DNA from: Globisporangium splendens
Taxonomy: Eukaryota; Oomycota; Peronosporomycetes; Pythiales; Pythiaceae
Assembly: GCA_006386115.1 (NCBI GenBank)
Contig: VFIW01000139.1
Coordinates: 34,338 to 98,337 of the forward strand
Reading direction: 5' to 3'
DNA length: 64,000 nt
Within the stretch, counting starts at the first letter, position 1. Each line of letters starts with the position of its first letter. The translations under genes were made by a program, and so were the position numbers. Below, piece after piece: positions 1 to 9,721 of the stretch. The notes under the pieces were generated by a model. It did not search any database. It was not told the origin of the DNA and saw only the letters and a list, made by a program, of their open reading frames with translations.

Positions 1-5
1 AACTC

Positions 6-62
<57 letters not shown>

Positions 63-499
63 TGTAACGACATCCCCGCTGTCTCCAATATAAACTCAGT
101 GAATTTGAATTATCCGTGAAGATGCGGATTCTCTATAGTTAGACGGAAAGACCCCGTGAACCTTTACTACATCTTTATATTGTTATTTTATCTAATATGT
201 GTAGCATAAGTGGGAATCAATAAGACCTTCACGCTAGTGAATTGTTTAGATAACATTGAAATACCACTCTTATTAAAATAAATAACTAATATTTCTATAA
301 ATAGACAGTGTATGGTTGGTAGTTTGACTGGGGCGGTCACCTCCTAAAGAGTAACGGAGGTGTACAAAGGTAAGCTCAAATTGGATTATATTATCAATTG
401 TAGAGCGCAATGGTATAAGCTTGCTTGACTGTAAGATAGACATATCAAACAGGGACGAAAGTCGGTCATAGTGATCCGATAATTCTTTGTGGAAAGATT

Positions 500-542
<43 letters not shown>

Positions 543-620
543 GACTCCTAAGAGCTCCTATCGACGGAGTCGTTTGGCACCTCGATGTCGACTCATCACA
601 TCCTGGAGCTGAAGAAGGTT

Positions 621-660
<40 letters not shown>

Positions 661-960
661 TTGGGTTTAGAACGTCGTGAGACAGTTTGGTTCCTATCTT
701 CTATAGATATTTTGAAAAATGAAAGAATCTGACTCTAGTACGAGAGGACCGAGAAGGGTAAATCACTGGTGTATCGGTTGTCTTTAAAGCATCGCCGAGT
801 AGCTAAATTTATTTTGGATAATTACTGAAAGCATCTAAGTAAGAAACCATTCTTAAAAATTTTTCATATGAAAACTGTAAAAGACTATTACATTGATAGG
901 TTTTAAGTATAAGTATCGTAAGGTATTCAGCTTAAAAATACTAAAAGTTTCAAAATTTTA
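1..960 (+). rRNA. rnl: Large subunit rRNA, 3' part (gene cut by window start)
   Basis: The 3' third of the mitochondrial 23S-like rRNA, with the conserved peptidyl-transferase and sarcin-ricin regions (the universally conserved AGTACGAGAGGACC lies near 737). The full gene is seen at 57649-60312. The 3' end is an estimate from the drop in conservation before trnN. Confidence 0.95.
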
Positions 961-971
961 AATATATTTAT

Positions 972-1043
972 TTCTTTGTAGCTCAATGGTAGAGCAAACG
1001 GCTGTTAACCGTTAGGTTGTAGGTTCAAATCCTATCAAAGAAG
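972..1043 (+). tRNA. trnN: tRNA-Asn (GUU)
   Basis: Cloverleaf with a 7-bp acceptor stem TTCTTTG/CAAAGAA, anticodon GTT and a normal T-arm GTAGGTTCAAATCCTAT. First of four tRNA genes between rnl and nad5, all on the same strand. Confidence 0.93.
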
Positions 1044-1057
1044 TTTTTATATTTTAG

Positions 1058-1144
1058 GTCGAATAGCCAAGTCAGGTTTAAGGCAGTAGTTTGCTAAACT
1101 ATCAGTTAATTTATTAACTCGTGGGTTCAAATCCCACTTCGACT
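1058..1144 (+). tRNA. trnS: tRNA-Ser (GCU)
   Basis: Type II tRNA with a long variable arm, anticodon GCT, acceptor GTCGAAT/CTTCGAC and T-arm with GTTCAAATC. It reads AGY serine codons. The other serine tRNA (UGA) is elsewhere in the repeat. Confidence 0.93.
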
Positions 1145-1155
1145 TATATTATTAT

Positions 1156-1227
1156 GATGATGTAGTTTAATGGTAGAACGTGGGAATCATAATCCTAATG
1201 TTGTAGGTTCAAATCCTACCATCATTA
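1156..1227 (+). tRNA. trnM: tRNA-Met (CAU), possible initiator
   Basis: Cloverleaf with anticodon CAT. The acceptor starts with a G1-U72 wobble, and the anticodon stem TGGGA/TCCTA comes close to the G-rich stem of initiators. A second CAT methionine tRNA lies beside rpl14, and a third CAT tRNA beside rpl16 looks like Ile. Initiator assignment is an inference. Confidence 0.85.
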
Positions 1228-1240
1228 TCTTCTATTTATA

Positions 1241-1316
1241 CGGAAGGTAGCATAGTATGGTTTAATGCATCTGTTTTGGGAACAGAAGATCAAAGGTTCG
1301 AATCCTTTTCTTCCGA
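1241..1316 (+). tRNA. trnP: tRNA-Pro (UGG)
   Basis: Acceptor CGGAAGG/TCTTCCG, anticodon stem TCTGT/ACAGA with loop TTTGGGA giving anticodon TGG, and T-loop TTCGAAT. Last tRNA before the nad5 leader. Confidence 0.92.
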
Positions 1317-1410
1317 AAATTTATTAATATATTTAAGTGTATTAATATTAATATATATATATATATATATAATTTTATTTATATTAAAAAATATTTAATT
1401 AATTTTATTA

Positions 1411-1456
1411 TTTAAGAAATAAAAATATTATTTAAATATTTTTTTTATTTCTTAAA
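1411..1456. other. Long hairpin in the nad5 leader
   Basis: The arm at 1411-1429 pairs with 1435-1456 (TTTAAGAAAT against ATTTCTTAAA, then A/T pairs with a small bulge) around a 5-nt loop. It ends 22 nt before the nad5 start. A leader structure or processing site is likely; the function is inferred. Confidence 0.5.
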
Positions 1457-1478
1457 ATTTCTATATTTATATTTTATT

Positions 1479-3473
1479 ATGTTATTATTATCTATCGTAT
1501 TTTTACCATTATTAGGATCAATAGCATCCGGATTATTTGGTTTTTATGTAGGACGTAAAGGTTCTGTATTTATAACTACTTTAACAACTTTTTTAAGTTT
1601 TATTTTTTCATTAATAATTTTTTATGATTCAATTACTTCTGAATATGAATATTTAATTTATTTAGCAACTTGGATCAACAGTGGTTTATTTAATTGTAAT
1701 TGGAGTTTCTTATTTGATACCTTAACAATGGTTATGTTAGTGGTTGTAACAAGTATCTCTACATTAGTTCATTTATATTCTTCTCAATATATGGTTCATG
1801 ATCCACATTTATCGAGATTTATGTCTTATTTATCTCTATTTACTTTTTTTATGATTATATTAGTAACCGGTGATAATTTTGTACAAATGTTTGTTGGTTG
1901 GGAAGGTGTAGGTTTTTGTTCTTTTTTATTAATTAATTTCTGGTTTACCCGTTTACAAGCAAATAAAGCAGCTATTAAAGCTATGTTAGTAAATAGAATT
2001 AGTGATTTAATTTTTTTATTAGGTATTTTAACCATCTTTTATAATATTAGAACTGTAGAATATTTTAGTACTTTTGCAGCTATTTCAATTGTTAAAAATT
2101 TTACTTTTGTTTTCTTTAATTATAATTTAAGTATTATTGATGTATCATGTATCTTAATATTTATAGGTGCTATGGGTAAATCTGCTCAAATTTTTTTACA
2201 CTTATGGTTACCTGATGCAATGGAAGGGCCTACACCAGTTTCAGCATTAATTCATGCAGCTACAATGGTTACAGCAGGTGTTTATTTAACTGCTAGATGT
2301 TCCCCTATATTTGAATATTCAATTTTTTCTTTAAAAGTTATAACTGTTATTGGAGCTTCAACTGCCTTTTTTGCAAGTACTATAGGTTTAGTTCAAAATG
2401 ATTTTAAAAAAATTGTTGCATATTCTACATGTAGTCAATTAGGTTATATGTTTTTTGCTTGTGGTTTATCTAATTATCCTTTAGCTATTTTCCATTTATC
2501 AAATCACGCATATTTTAAAGCATTATTATTTTTATGTTCAGGAGCTGTTATACATGCCATGGGTGATGAACAAGATATTAGAAAAATGGGTGGATTAAGA
2601 CGTATATTACCTTTTACTTATATTATGTTTTTAATAGGATCATTATCTTTAATGGGTTTTCCTTTTTTAACAGGTTTTTATTCTAAAGATTTAATATTAG
2701 AAGTATCTTTTGCTAGTTTTAGTGAAACAGGTCATTTTGCTTATTGGTTAGGTACTATAGGTGCTTTCTTTACTGCTTTTTATTCAACTCGTTTAATATT
2801 TTTTGCTTTTTTAAGTGAAACAAATGCATATAAAAATGTTATAAGACATGCGCATGATGTTCCTTTAGAAATGGGTTTACCTTTAGGTTTATTAGCTTTT
2901 GGTAGTATATTTATAGGTTATTTATCTAAAGATATGTTTGTAGGTTTGGGTTCAAATTTTTGGAACAATTCAATATATATAGATCCTATAAATAATCAAA
3001 TGATTGATGCTGAATTTTTACCAACTTTTTTTAAATTATTACCAGTAATTTTAAGTTTTTGTGGTTTATTTAGTGCATTTTATTTATATTTTTTCAAATT
3101 TAGATTTTTATATGATTTAAAAACTTCTAATTATGGTTTATATTTTTATAATTTCTTAAATAGAAAATGGTATTTTGATAAAATATATTATGAATTTGTT
3201 AATCAATATATATTAAAAATAGGTTATAATGTTACTTATAAAATGGTAGATAAAGGTTTAATAGAAATGTGTGGACCTTATGGTTTAGTTACTATATTTG
3301 CATTTTTAAGTCGACAAATAGTTTTATTACAAACAGGTTATATTTACCATTATTCATTATTAATATTAGTTAGTACTATTTTTTTAATTAATATTATTTT
3401 CTTTTCATTATTATTTTATTTTGATTTTGTTATAATTTTATTATTCTTTTTAATATTTTTAATAATAAAATAA
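1479..3473 (+). CDS. nad5: NADH dehydrogenase subunit 5
   Basis: Proton-pumping subunit of respiratory complex I in the inner mitochondrial membrane. The 664-residue polytopic protein has the usual family length. The antiporter-like signature is clear: GWEGVGFCSF at about 140-149, the LPDAMEGPTPVSALIHAATMV region at about 244-264, and a hydrophobic C-terminal end. The start is the first ATG of the frame, after a gene-free leader with a strong hairpin. nad6 follows 69 nt downstream on the same strand, with a perfect hairpin that starts at the nad5 stop codon. The same gene lies at 12262-14256 in IRa and again at 60831-62825 in the wrapped end. Confidence 0.98.
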   Translation: MLLLSIVFLPLLGSIASGLFGFYVGRKGSVFITTLTTFLSFIFSLIIFYDSITSEYEYLIYLATWINSGLFNCNWSFLFDTLTMVMLVVVTSISTLVHLYSSQYMVHDPHLSRFMSYLSLFTFFMIILVTGDNFVQMFVGWEGVGFCSFLLINFWFTRLQANKAAIKAMLVNRISDLIFLLGILTIFYNIRTVEYFSTFAAISIVKNFTFVFFNYNLSIIDVSCILIFIGAMGKSAQIFLHLWLPDAMEGPTPVSALIHAATMVTAGVYLTARCSPIFEYSIFSLKVITVIGASTAFFASTIGLVQNDFKKIVAYSTCSQLGYMFFACGLSNYPLAIFHLSNHAYFKALLFLCSGAVIHAMGDEQDIRKMGGLRRILPFTYIMFLIGSLSLMGFPFLTGFYSKDLILEVSFASFSETGHFAYWLGTIGAFFTAFYSTRLIFFAFLSETNAYKNVIRHAHDVPLEMGLPLGLLAFGSIFIGYLSKDMFVGLGSNFWNNSIYIDPINNQMIDAEFLPTFFKLLPVILSFCGLFSAFYLYFFKFRFLYDLKTSNYGLYFYNFLNRKWYFDKIYYEFVNQYILKIGYNVTYKMVDKGLIEMCGPYGLVTIFAFLSRQIVLLQTGYIYHYSLLILVSTIFLINIIFFSLLFYFDFVIILLFFLIFLIIK

Positions 3474-3501
3474 TAATATAATATATAATATTATATTATT
3501 A
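3471..3501. terminator. Perfect 14-bp hairpin overlapping the nad5 stop codon
   Basis: The arm TAATAATATAATAT at 3471-3484 is exactly complementary to 3488-3501 around a 3-nt loop, and includes the TAA stop of nad5. Similar hairpins follow atp9 and cob, which suggests an RNA 3'-end or processing signal. Function is inferred. Confidence 0.5.
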
Positions 3502-3542
3502 AAATAAAATATATCATTTAAGAATATTTTATATTTTAATTT

Positions 3543-4184
3543 ATGAATTTTGAAACAATTTTCTTCTTTTTTTTTTCAAGTATAGCTTTAACATCAGCTA
3601 TATTTGTAATATATTCTACAAATACAATATATTCCGCATTTTTTTTAATATTAGTTTTTACAAATTCAACAGGATTATTATTAATTTCTGAAATTGAATT
3701 TATATCTATTATGTTAATTATTATTTATGTAGGTGCTATTACAGTTTTATTTTTATTTGTAATAATGATGTTAGATATTAATGTATTAATTGATAAAAAT
3801 AATAATAATAATTTTGGTTATCTTCCAATTATTTTTTTAATAAGTTTTGTTTTCTTTTTAGAAACTTCTGTAATGTTTAGTAAAATATTTACTACATATT
3901 ATCATTTAATTGAACAATCTTTTTTTAAAAATGATTTTTTTTATAGGAAAGTTGTAAATCAATTAGATTATATAACTAATATAGAAACAATAGGGCAAAT
4001 TTTATATAGTTATTATGCTTTTTTTTTTTTAGTAGCTGGTATTATTTTATTAATAGCTTTAATAGGTGCAGTAACTTTAACTAAAAAAGAAAAAAAAAAA
4101 CAAAAATATTTAAATAAAAATTTATATAAACAATTATCTAGAAATTCGTTACAAGCTATTTTTAATATAAAAAATAAAAATTAA
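3543..4184 (+). CDS. nad6: NADH dehydrogenase subunit 6 (intact copy)
   Basis: Membrane subunit of complex I. The 213-residue protein has the expected hydrophobic helices and the conserved core EIEFISIMLIIIYVGAITVL at about 50-69. The end is lysine-rich and hydrophilic. The intact frame runs through a T12 tract near residue 160 (…FFFLVAGIILL…). The IRa copy (11550-12192) has one extra base there and is frameshifted. trnR begins two bases after the stop, so tRNA excision would free the mRNA 3' end. Confidence 0.95.
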   Translation: MNFETIFFFFFSSIALTSAIFVIYSTNTIYSAFFLILVFTNSTGLLLISEIEFISIMLIIIYVGAITVLFLFVIMMLDINVLIDKNNNNNFGYLPIIFLISFVFFLETSVMFSKIFTTYYHLIEQSFFKNDFFYRKVVNQLDYITNIETIGQILYSYYAFFFLVAGIILLIALIGAVTLTKKEKKKQKYLNKNLYKQLSRNSLQAIFNIKNKN

Positions 4185-4185
4185 A

Positions 4186-4258
4186 ACGACCTTAACTTAA
4201 TTGGTAGAGTATTAGCCTTCTAAGCTTTAAAATCTTGGTTCAAGTCCAAGAGGTTGTA
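4186..4258 (+). tRNA. trnR: tRNA-Arg (UCU)
   Basis: Acceptor ACGACCT/AGGTTGT, anticodon loop CTTCTAA giving TCT, normal T-arm. The lower anticodon stem has weak pairs. It starts 2 nt after nad6. Confidence 0.88.
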
Positions 4259-4416
4259 TATAAAAATATTATAAATAAAAAAAATTTTATATTATCTGAA
4301 ATTAATTAAATTCATGTTATTAAAATAAAATTTTATTATAAATACTTTTGAATAAAAGGGAATTATATTTTATATTTATAATATTTTAGTATAAATATGT
4401 ATATATATATAATAAA

Positions 4417-4444
4417 TTATAATAGTATTAAATTACTATTATAA
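4417..4444. terminator. Perfect 11-bp hairpin after atp9
   Basis: TTATAATAGTA at 4417-4427 is perfectly complementary to 4434-4444, with loop TTAAAT. It lies 15 nt beyond the atp9 stop codon (atp9 reads on the minus strand), in the 200-nt spacer between the convergent trnR and atp9. The rest of that spacer is plain A/T. Probable transcript end or processing hairpin. Confidence 0.5.
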
Positions 4445-4459
4445 AATTTAATTTATATA

Positions 4460-4699
<240 letters not shown>

Positions 4700-4761
4700 T
4701 TATATATATTTTTATTTCAATTAAAATATCTTAAATAATGTATTTTTTAATATATTTTTTT

Positions 4762-4905
4762 TTAAATTTTAAATATTAACCATAAAAAAAAATCTATTAA
4801 AAATTTTTCATTAAATATTAAATTCAATGTAAATATTAAATTAAATATAGTTGAATATAAAACTCCTAATATAATTATTTCTAAATTTGATCTATTTTTA
4901 AACAT
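4762..4905 (-). CDS. Hypothetical 47-residue membrane protein (orf47)
   Basis: A small ATG-to-TAA frame between orf169 and atp9 on their strand. It would encode 47 residues with two hydrophobic stretches and a charged start (MFKNRSNLE). I do not recognise it. In DNA of this composition a frame of this size can occur by chance, and its copy in IRa is not independent evidence because the arms are homogenised. Position inside a co-directional run is the main support. Confidence 0.3.
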   Translation of the reverse strand: MFKNRSNLEIIILGVLYSTIFNLIFTLNLIFNEKFLIDFFLWLIFKI

Positions 4906-4978
4906 AATTTTTTAAATAACTTTACTCTTTATTTTTATTTATAAATGCATTTTAAATTCTTCCTTTGTTTTTTTTATT

Positions 4979-5488
4979 TTATAATATTTCTTTTAAAAAA
5001 TTTATTAATTTAATTAAACTTTTTTCAAAAGAATCATGATTTGTTGAAAATTGTCCAGGATATAATACATTTATTTTTTTTAGTTTTTCTAATTCGGTAA
5101 TCAATTCGAAACTATCAAAAGAATCTTTTTCTAAATCTTTTAACACTTTATGAATAATTTCCCAACTTTTAACTGTACAAGATTTAGATAATTCCGTTGA
5201 TAGTTTGTATAATATATTACCTATATCATCAAGCTCTTTTAAGTGACCTATTTTATTTATATGCTGACTTATAGTAAACCAGTCATTATTATATAAATAA
5301 ATACTTACTCCTATTAAACTAATAATTCCTATTAAATAAAATAAATTTGACCAGGTCATTAAATTAGTTTCTTGTTTTTGTTCTTTTTCTATTTCATTAA
5401 TATTTTCTTCTATTTTTATTTTATTTTCTAAAAGTTCATTATTTAATTCTATAGAATTTTTAATTATAAATTTAATATATTCTTTCAT
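4979..5488 (-). CDS. Unassigned protein with one membrane segment (orf169)
   Basis: A 169-residue frame that I do not recognise. Residues 1-40 are charged and predicted helical (many Glu, Lys, Asn). About 43-67 form a hydrophobic segment (WSNLFYLIGIISLIGVSIYL). The rest is soluble and helical, with two cysteines and hydrophobic heptad-like spacing in the last 60 residues. It uses codons that are rare in the neighbours (ACC, GAG, CTT), so it may have a different history. It lies upstream of orf47 and atp9 on the same strand and faces the 524-bp spacer. It does not match ATP4/YMF39, whose membrane span is at the N-terminus. The identical copy is at 10246-10755. Confidence 0.6.
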   Translation of the reverse strand: MKEYIKFIIKNSIELNNELLENKIKIEENINEIEKEQKQETNLMTWSNLFYLIGIISLIGVSIYLYNNDWFTISQHINKIGHLKELDDIGNILYKLSTELSKSCTVKSWEIIHKVLKDLEKDSFDSFELITELEKLKKINVLYPGQFSTNHDSFEKSLIKLINFLKEIL

Positions 5489-6012
5489 AATTATTTTTTA
5501 AAATAGTTAAAAATAAAGACTATTTTTCTTTTCAAAAAAATCCTTATATAATTAAATAAAAGTATTATAAAAATATTTTTATTTAATTTATTATATACTA
5601 TAATAATATATATATTTTGAATATATATTAATTAATATTTTTTTTAAATATTAAAGGTACCAATAAATAGATAATTAATAAACAATACTATAAATAGCAT
5701 TGCTAATTAATTATTTATTATAAATAATATTATTAAAATTAAATTTATTAATATTTTTTCTTTTTTTCTATAAAAATATAAATATCTTTTAAATTTTTTT
5801 AATTTTATTTTTTTTTAATATTAATATAATATAACTATTTTAATCTAAATTTTTAATTGTTTAATTTATATATATATATAATTAAATTCTTTCGAATAAA
5901 CATTTTTTAATATTTTACGTAATTCATCTAAAAAAAGTTATATTATAAAATATATAAAATATTTTGTTTTAGTGTATTTAAATAAAAATTTATAAATTAT
6001 ATTTTATTAAAA
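5489..6012. promoter_or_regulatory. 524-bp gene-free spacer between divergent orf169 and nad11: candidate control/origin region
   Basis: No gene or tRNA seen. It is almost pure A/T, with an (AT)n run near 5870 and an imperfect dyad at 5661-5723. Genes point away from it on both sides (orf169-atp9 leftward, nad11 rightward in this arm), as expected for a bidirectional promoter or replication control region. It is the longest protein- and RNA-free stretch in the genome. The role is inferred. Confidence 0.4.
5661..5723. other. Imperfect dyad (about 25-bp arms) in the control spacer
   Basis: The left arm AATAAATAGATAATTAATAA… continues to CAATACTA and pairs, with small bulges, with the right arm TAGCATTGCTAATTAATTAT… around a short TAAA loop. 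It is preceded by GGTACC, a rare GC-bearing hexamer here. Candidate origin or recombination structure. Confidence 0.4.
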
Positions 6013-6456
6013 ATGATAACTATTTATATAAATAATATAAAAACAAAAGTTAATAAGAATTTAACAGTATTACAAGCTTGTAATATTTTAAAAATTGAAA
6101 TTCCTAAATTTTGTTTTCAAGAAAATTTACAAATAGCAGGTAATTGTAGAATGTGTTTAGTAGAAATTGAAAATTCACCTAAACCTGTTGCTTCTTGTGC
6201 TATGCCTGTTATGCCAAATATGAAAATTTTTACAGATACACCTTTAGTTCAAAAAGCTCGAGAAAGTGTATTAGAATTTTTATTAATTAATCATCCATTA
6301 GATTGTCCTATATGTGATCAAGCTTCTGAATGTGATTTACAAGATCAAGTAATGATTTTTGGTTCAGATAGACATCAAATTTTATTAAATTTTAATATTA
6401 TATATAAATACTTTTTAATTTATTATCTTTATAAAGATAATAAATTAATTTTATAA
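6013..6456 (+). pseudogene. nad11: Truncated nad11 copy made by the IR edge
   Basis: The first 120 codons equal those of the complete nad11 at 7718-9721: the [2Fe-2S] ferredoxin-like domain with Cys34, Cys45, Cys48, Cys62 and the His94-Cys98-Cys101-Cys107 cluster. Identity stops exactly at 6372, where the inverted repeat ends. The frame then runs for 27 unrelated residues and stops at 6456, overlapping the 3' end of nad4L by 28 nt antisense. It lacks the later 4Fe-4S clusters and the catalytic-type domain. It is probably transcribed, because it shares the upstream region of the full gene. Most likely a by-product rather than a functional gene. Confidence 0.85.
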
Positions 6457-6731
6457 ATAGAAATATCTCCATAAATTTTAAAAAAAAGAATCAAGATAGC
6501 TAATCCTATAGCAGATTCTGCCGCTGCTACTGTTAAAATAAGTAATGAAAAAACTTGTCCTATTATATCATCAATAAAAACAGAAAAATAAATAAAATTT
6601 AAATTAATTGATAATAATAATAATTCAATAGACATTAAAATAATTATTATATTTTGTCTATTTAATATAATACCAAATAAACCCAGACAAAATAAAAAAA
6701 AATTGATAATAAAATGATTTAATATACTCAT
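6429..6731 (-). CDS. nad4L: NADH dehydrogenase subunit 4L
   Basis: Small membrane subunit of complex I. The 100-residue protein has three hydrophobic helices and the conserved core [14 protein letters not shown] at about 33-46, and [16 protein letters not shown] further on, which carries the conserved glutamate. Length is normal. It is the last gene of the nad11-nad1-nad4L unit, one base after nad1. Its 3' end overlaps the truncated nad11 frame on the other strand. Confidence 0.97.
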   Translation of the reverse strand: MSILNHFIINFFLFCLGLFGIILNRQNIIIILMSIELLLLSINLNFIYFSVFIDDIIGQVFSLLILTVAAAESAIGLAILILFFKIYGDISIYKINLLSL

Positions 6732-6732
6732 A

Positions 6733-7713
6733 TTAAATTAACCAATTAAAACTTATTAAAATACTTGAAGTATATAAAAACCAGCTTATAGTAAAAGGTA
6801 AAAAAACTTTCCAACCTAATCTCATTAACTGATCATAACGATATCTTGGTAAAATAGCTCTAGCTACTACAAAAAAAATAACAAAAATAATTAATTTCAT
6901 ACTAAACCAAAATGAACCTGGTAATATATTAAATAATTTTATACTAAAAGGAAATGGCGGCAACCAACCTCCTAAAAATAATACAGTAGTTAAGCTACTC
7001 ATTAATAACATATTAGCATATTCTCCTAAAAAAAATAAAGCAAAACCCATAGCTGAATATTCAACATTATAACCTGATACTAATTCTGCTTCTGCTTCTG
7101 GTAAATCAAAAGGATGTCTATTAGTTTCAGCTAAACATGAAATAAAAAAAATTATAAAAATAGGAAATAAAGGTATACAATACCAAATAGTTTTTTGCGC
7201 TAAAACAATCGAAACTAAATTTAAAGATTTAGCACAAATAATTACTGAAAGTATTGAAAATCCAATAGTTAATTCATAAGATACCATTTGAGCTGTTGAT
7301 CTTAAAGCACCTAAAAATGAATATTTTGAATTACTAGACCAACCTGCAATAATAATACCATAAACACCTAATGATGATATTGCTAATAAATATAAAATTC
7401 CAATATTTAATTCAGTATAAAACATACCGAAACCTAATGGAATAATAACCCAACTTAATAGACTTAAAAAAAAAGTTAAAATAGGTGCTAATATAAATAA
7501 AATAATATCAGCATTACTAGGTAAAATAGTTTCTTTAACAAATAATTTTAATCCATCAGCTAAGGGTTGTAATAAACCGAAAACACCAACAACATTTGGT
7601 CCTCTTCTTCTTTGAATAGAAGCTAATATTTTACGTTCAGCTAATGTAAAATAAGCTACAGCGATTAATAAAGGTAATACTAAAATTAGAATTTTTAAAA
7701 TTGTATATATCAT
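6733..7713 (-). CDS. nad1: NADH dehydrogenase subunit 1
   Basis: Complex I subunit at the junction of membrane and peripheral arms, near the quinone channel. The 326-residue polytopic protein carries [19 protein letters not shown] at about 25-43 and [19 protein letters not shown] at about 202-220, both family signatures. Length is standard. It lies between nad11 (4 nt) and nad4L (1 nt), so the three are surely co-transcribed. Confidence 0.98.
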   Translation of the reverse strand: MIYTILKILILVLPLLIAVAYFTLAERKILASIQRRRGPNVVGVFGLLQPLADGLKLFVKETILPSNADIILFILAPILTFFLSLLSWVIIPLGFGMFYTELNIGILYLLAISSLGVYGIIIAGWSSNSKYSFLGALRSTAQMVSYELTIGFSILSVIICAKSLNLVSIVLAQKTIWYCIPLFPIFIIFFISCLAETNRHPFDLPEAEAELVSGYNVEYSAMGFALFFLGEYANMLLMSSLTTVLFLGGWLPPFPFSIKLFNILPGSFWFSMKLIIFVIFFVVARAILPRYRYDQLMRLGWKVFLPFTISWFLYTSSILISFNWLI

Positions 7714-7717
7714 ATGT

Positions 7718-9721
7718 TTATTTTAATTTATTTTTTATTATTTTATTAGAATTAATTAAAATTTTAGAATATTGTTCTAAAATATTAGTATAATATACAT
7801 TTTTAATTAATGAATCTAAAAAATTTATATTAATTTTTAAATATTTTGTATTTTTAATAAAATTATTAATTATTTTTATTCTATTTTTTAATAAATAAGG
7901 TAAAATTTCTTTCATTTTAAAAAAAGAATTTTCCTTTTTTGATTGATTTTTATTTAAAATAAATTTATAAATATTTTTATAAATAATTGAATCTTTTCTT
8001 TGTTCTGTACTTAAATTTAATATCTGTTCATTTTTTTGTATTAAACCTTCAATATTTATATATGTACCTTCTTTTTCTAAAAAAGTTAAACCAGGTAATA
8101 TTAAATTAGAATTTTGAGCATCTTCTGTAAAGTGATGTCCTTGATAAATTATAAAATTATTTTTTTCTTTTATTAATTTTTTTTTTAAATTAGTATTATA
8201 TAAATAAGATATTTTTGAATTTTTTAAATTTAATTTAGTACTTGAAAAGTTTATTTCTAAAAAATTTATAAATGAATTTTTTGAATTAAAAAAATTAATA
8301 TTATTATTTAAAAAAGATATATTTTTTAATTTTGATATTAAAAAATAAGCATTTTTTTGGTTAATAATATTTTCACCAAAAATTATAATAGGGTTTTTAG
8401 CTTTTTTTATATTTTTACAAAAAGAATGTTTACCTAAAATAATATTAACTAAAACATCTAAACTTAATCCTAAATTATCTACAGGATATGTAAAGTCTAT
8501 TTTGTTACCTATATAAGCTACTTTAAAATTTCCCTTTCTTAATCTATTAATTAAATGAATATTTAATATTGAACCTTCTTGACGTATATCACTATTAATT
8601 ATTAAACATAAATCAGATTCATCAATACTTTTTAAAGTATTTTGAAATAAAAAATTTGAAGTTAAATCCGAATTTATTTTTAAATTTTTATTATTTAAAA
8701 ATTTTTCATAACTAATATTAGATATTCCTAATTTATTTAAATTTTTTTTTAATAAAAAAAGAGATTCTAAATCTATTAAATCACCAATAACACTTTTAAT
8801 ATTAAAACTATCAGTTGTTATTAATTTTTGATTTATAATATTTAAAGCATCAAACCATGATATTTTTTGAAATTTATTATTTTCATCTTTTAATAAAGGA
8901 TATTTAATTCGTTGATATTTTAAACTATCAAAAAAAAATCTAGTTTTATTTGAAATCCATTCTTTATTTATATTAAAATTTGTTTTAGGTAAAATACGAA
9001 CAATTTCATTATTAAAAATATCTACTTTAATATTTGAACCAATTCCATCTAAAACATCTATACCTTCTTTTTTTCTTAATTCCCAAGATCTCGCTTTAAA
9101 AGTAAAAGGTTTTGAAGTTAAAGCACCTACTGGACATAAATCTATTAAATTTCCTGAAAATTCTGAACTAAATATATTTGGATAATAAAAATTAATTTCA
9201 GTTTTATTACCACGTCCAGTAGTTCCTAAATTATCAATACCACAAACTTCATTAGCAAAACGAACACAACGTGTACAATGAATACATCTTGTCATAATTG
9301 TTTTAATAAAAGGACCACAATATTTATCTTCAACTCCTCTTTTTTTAAAAAAAAAACGACTTCTATCTGAACCAAAAATCATTACTTGATCTTGTAAATC
9401 ACATTCAGAAGCTTGATCACATATAGGACAATCTAATGGATGATTAATTAATAAAAATTCTAATACACTTTCTCGAGCTTTTTGAACTAAAGGTGTATCT
9501 GTAAAAATTTTCATATTTGGCATAACAGGCATAGCACAAGAAGCAACAGGTTTAGGTGAATTTTCAATTTCTACTAAACACATTCTACAATTACCTGCTA
9601 TTTGTAAATTTTCTTGAAAACAAAATTTAGGAATTTCAATTTTTAAAATATTACAAGCTTGTAATACTGTTAAATTCTTATTAACTTTTGTTTTTATATT
9701 ATTTATATAAATAGTTATCAT
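7718..9721 (-). CDS. nad11: NADH dehydrogenase subunit 11 (75-kDa type), complete
   Basis: Iron-sulfur subunit of the complex I electron-input module. The 667-residue protein has an N-terminal [2Fe-2S] domain (Cys34, 45, 48, 62), the His-Cys3 cluster (His94, Cys98, 101, 107), a 4Fe-4S cluster (Cys146, 149, 152 and CPVGAL near 196), then a degenerate molybdopterin-oxidoreductase-like domain. This is the full two-domain form rather than the split or shortened version known from some algae. Codons 1-120 lie inside IRa, the rest in the single-copy region, so the gene spans the repeat border. It opens the nad11-nad1-nad4L run. Confidence 0.97.
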   Translation of the reverse strand: MITIYINNIKTKVNKNLTVLQACNILKIEIPKFCFQENLQIAGNCRMCLVEIENSPKPVASCAMPVMPNMKIFTDTPLVQKARESVLEFLLINHPLDCPICDQASECDLQDQVMIFGSDRSRFFFKKRGVEDKYCGPFIKTIMTRCIHCTRCVRFANEVCGIDNLGTTGRGNKTEINFYYPNIFSSEFSGNLIDLCPVGALTSKPFTFKARSWELRKKEGIDVLDGIGSNIKVDIFNNEIVRILPKTNFNINKEWISNKTRFFFDSLKYQRIKYPLLKDENNKFQKISWFDALNIINQKLITTDSFNIKSVIGDLIDLESLFLLKKNLNKLGISNISYEKFLNNKNLKINSDLTSNFLFQNTLKSIDESDLCLIINSDIRQEGSILNIHLINRLRKGNFKVAYIGNKIDFTYPVDNLGLSLDVLVNIILGKHSFCKNIKKAKNPIIIFGENIINQKNAYFLISKLKNISFLNNNINFFNSKNSFINFLEINFSSTKLNLKNSKISYLYNTNLKKKLIKEKNNFIIYQGHHFTEDAQNSNLILPGLTFLEKEGTYINIEGLIQKNEQILNLSTEQRKDSIIYKNIYKFILNKNQSKKENSFFKMKEILPYLLKNRIKIINNFIKNTKYLKININFLDSLIKNVYYTNILEQYSKILINSNKIIKNKLK

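Larger units (their letters stand above)
6373..9361. other. Small single-copy region (2,989 bp)
   Basis: The stretch between the two ends of the inverted repeat. It contains nad4L, nad1 and most of nad11, all on the minus strand with gaps of 1 and 4 nt. It could flip relative to the large single-copy region by recombination between the arms. Confidence 0.88.

Noticed and set aside
1330..1380. (TA)n run upstream of nad5 as a CRISPR-like or mobile repeat
   Set aside because: A plain dinucleotide run; no CRISPR array, transposase or integrase is present anywhere in the window.
1826..2035. 69-codon minus-strand frame inside nad5 (repeated in the other copies)
   Set aside because: It is antisense to a strongly conserved region of nad5 and has no recognisable features.
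6429..6456. Overlap of the nad11 fragment and nad4L as evidence of a functional antisense pair
   Set aside because: It follows simply from the position of the IR edge; kept as a finding about the fragment but not as a gene pair.
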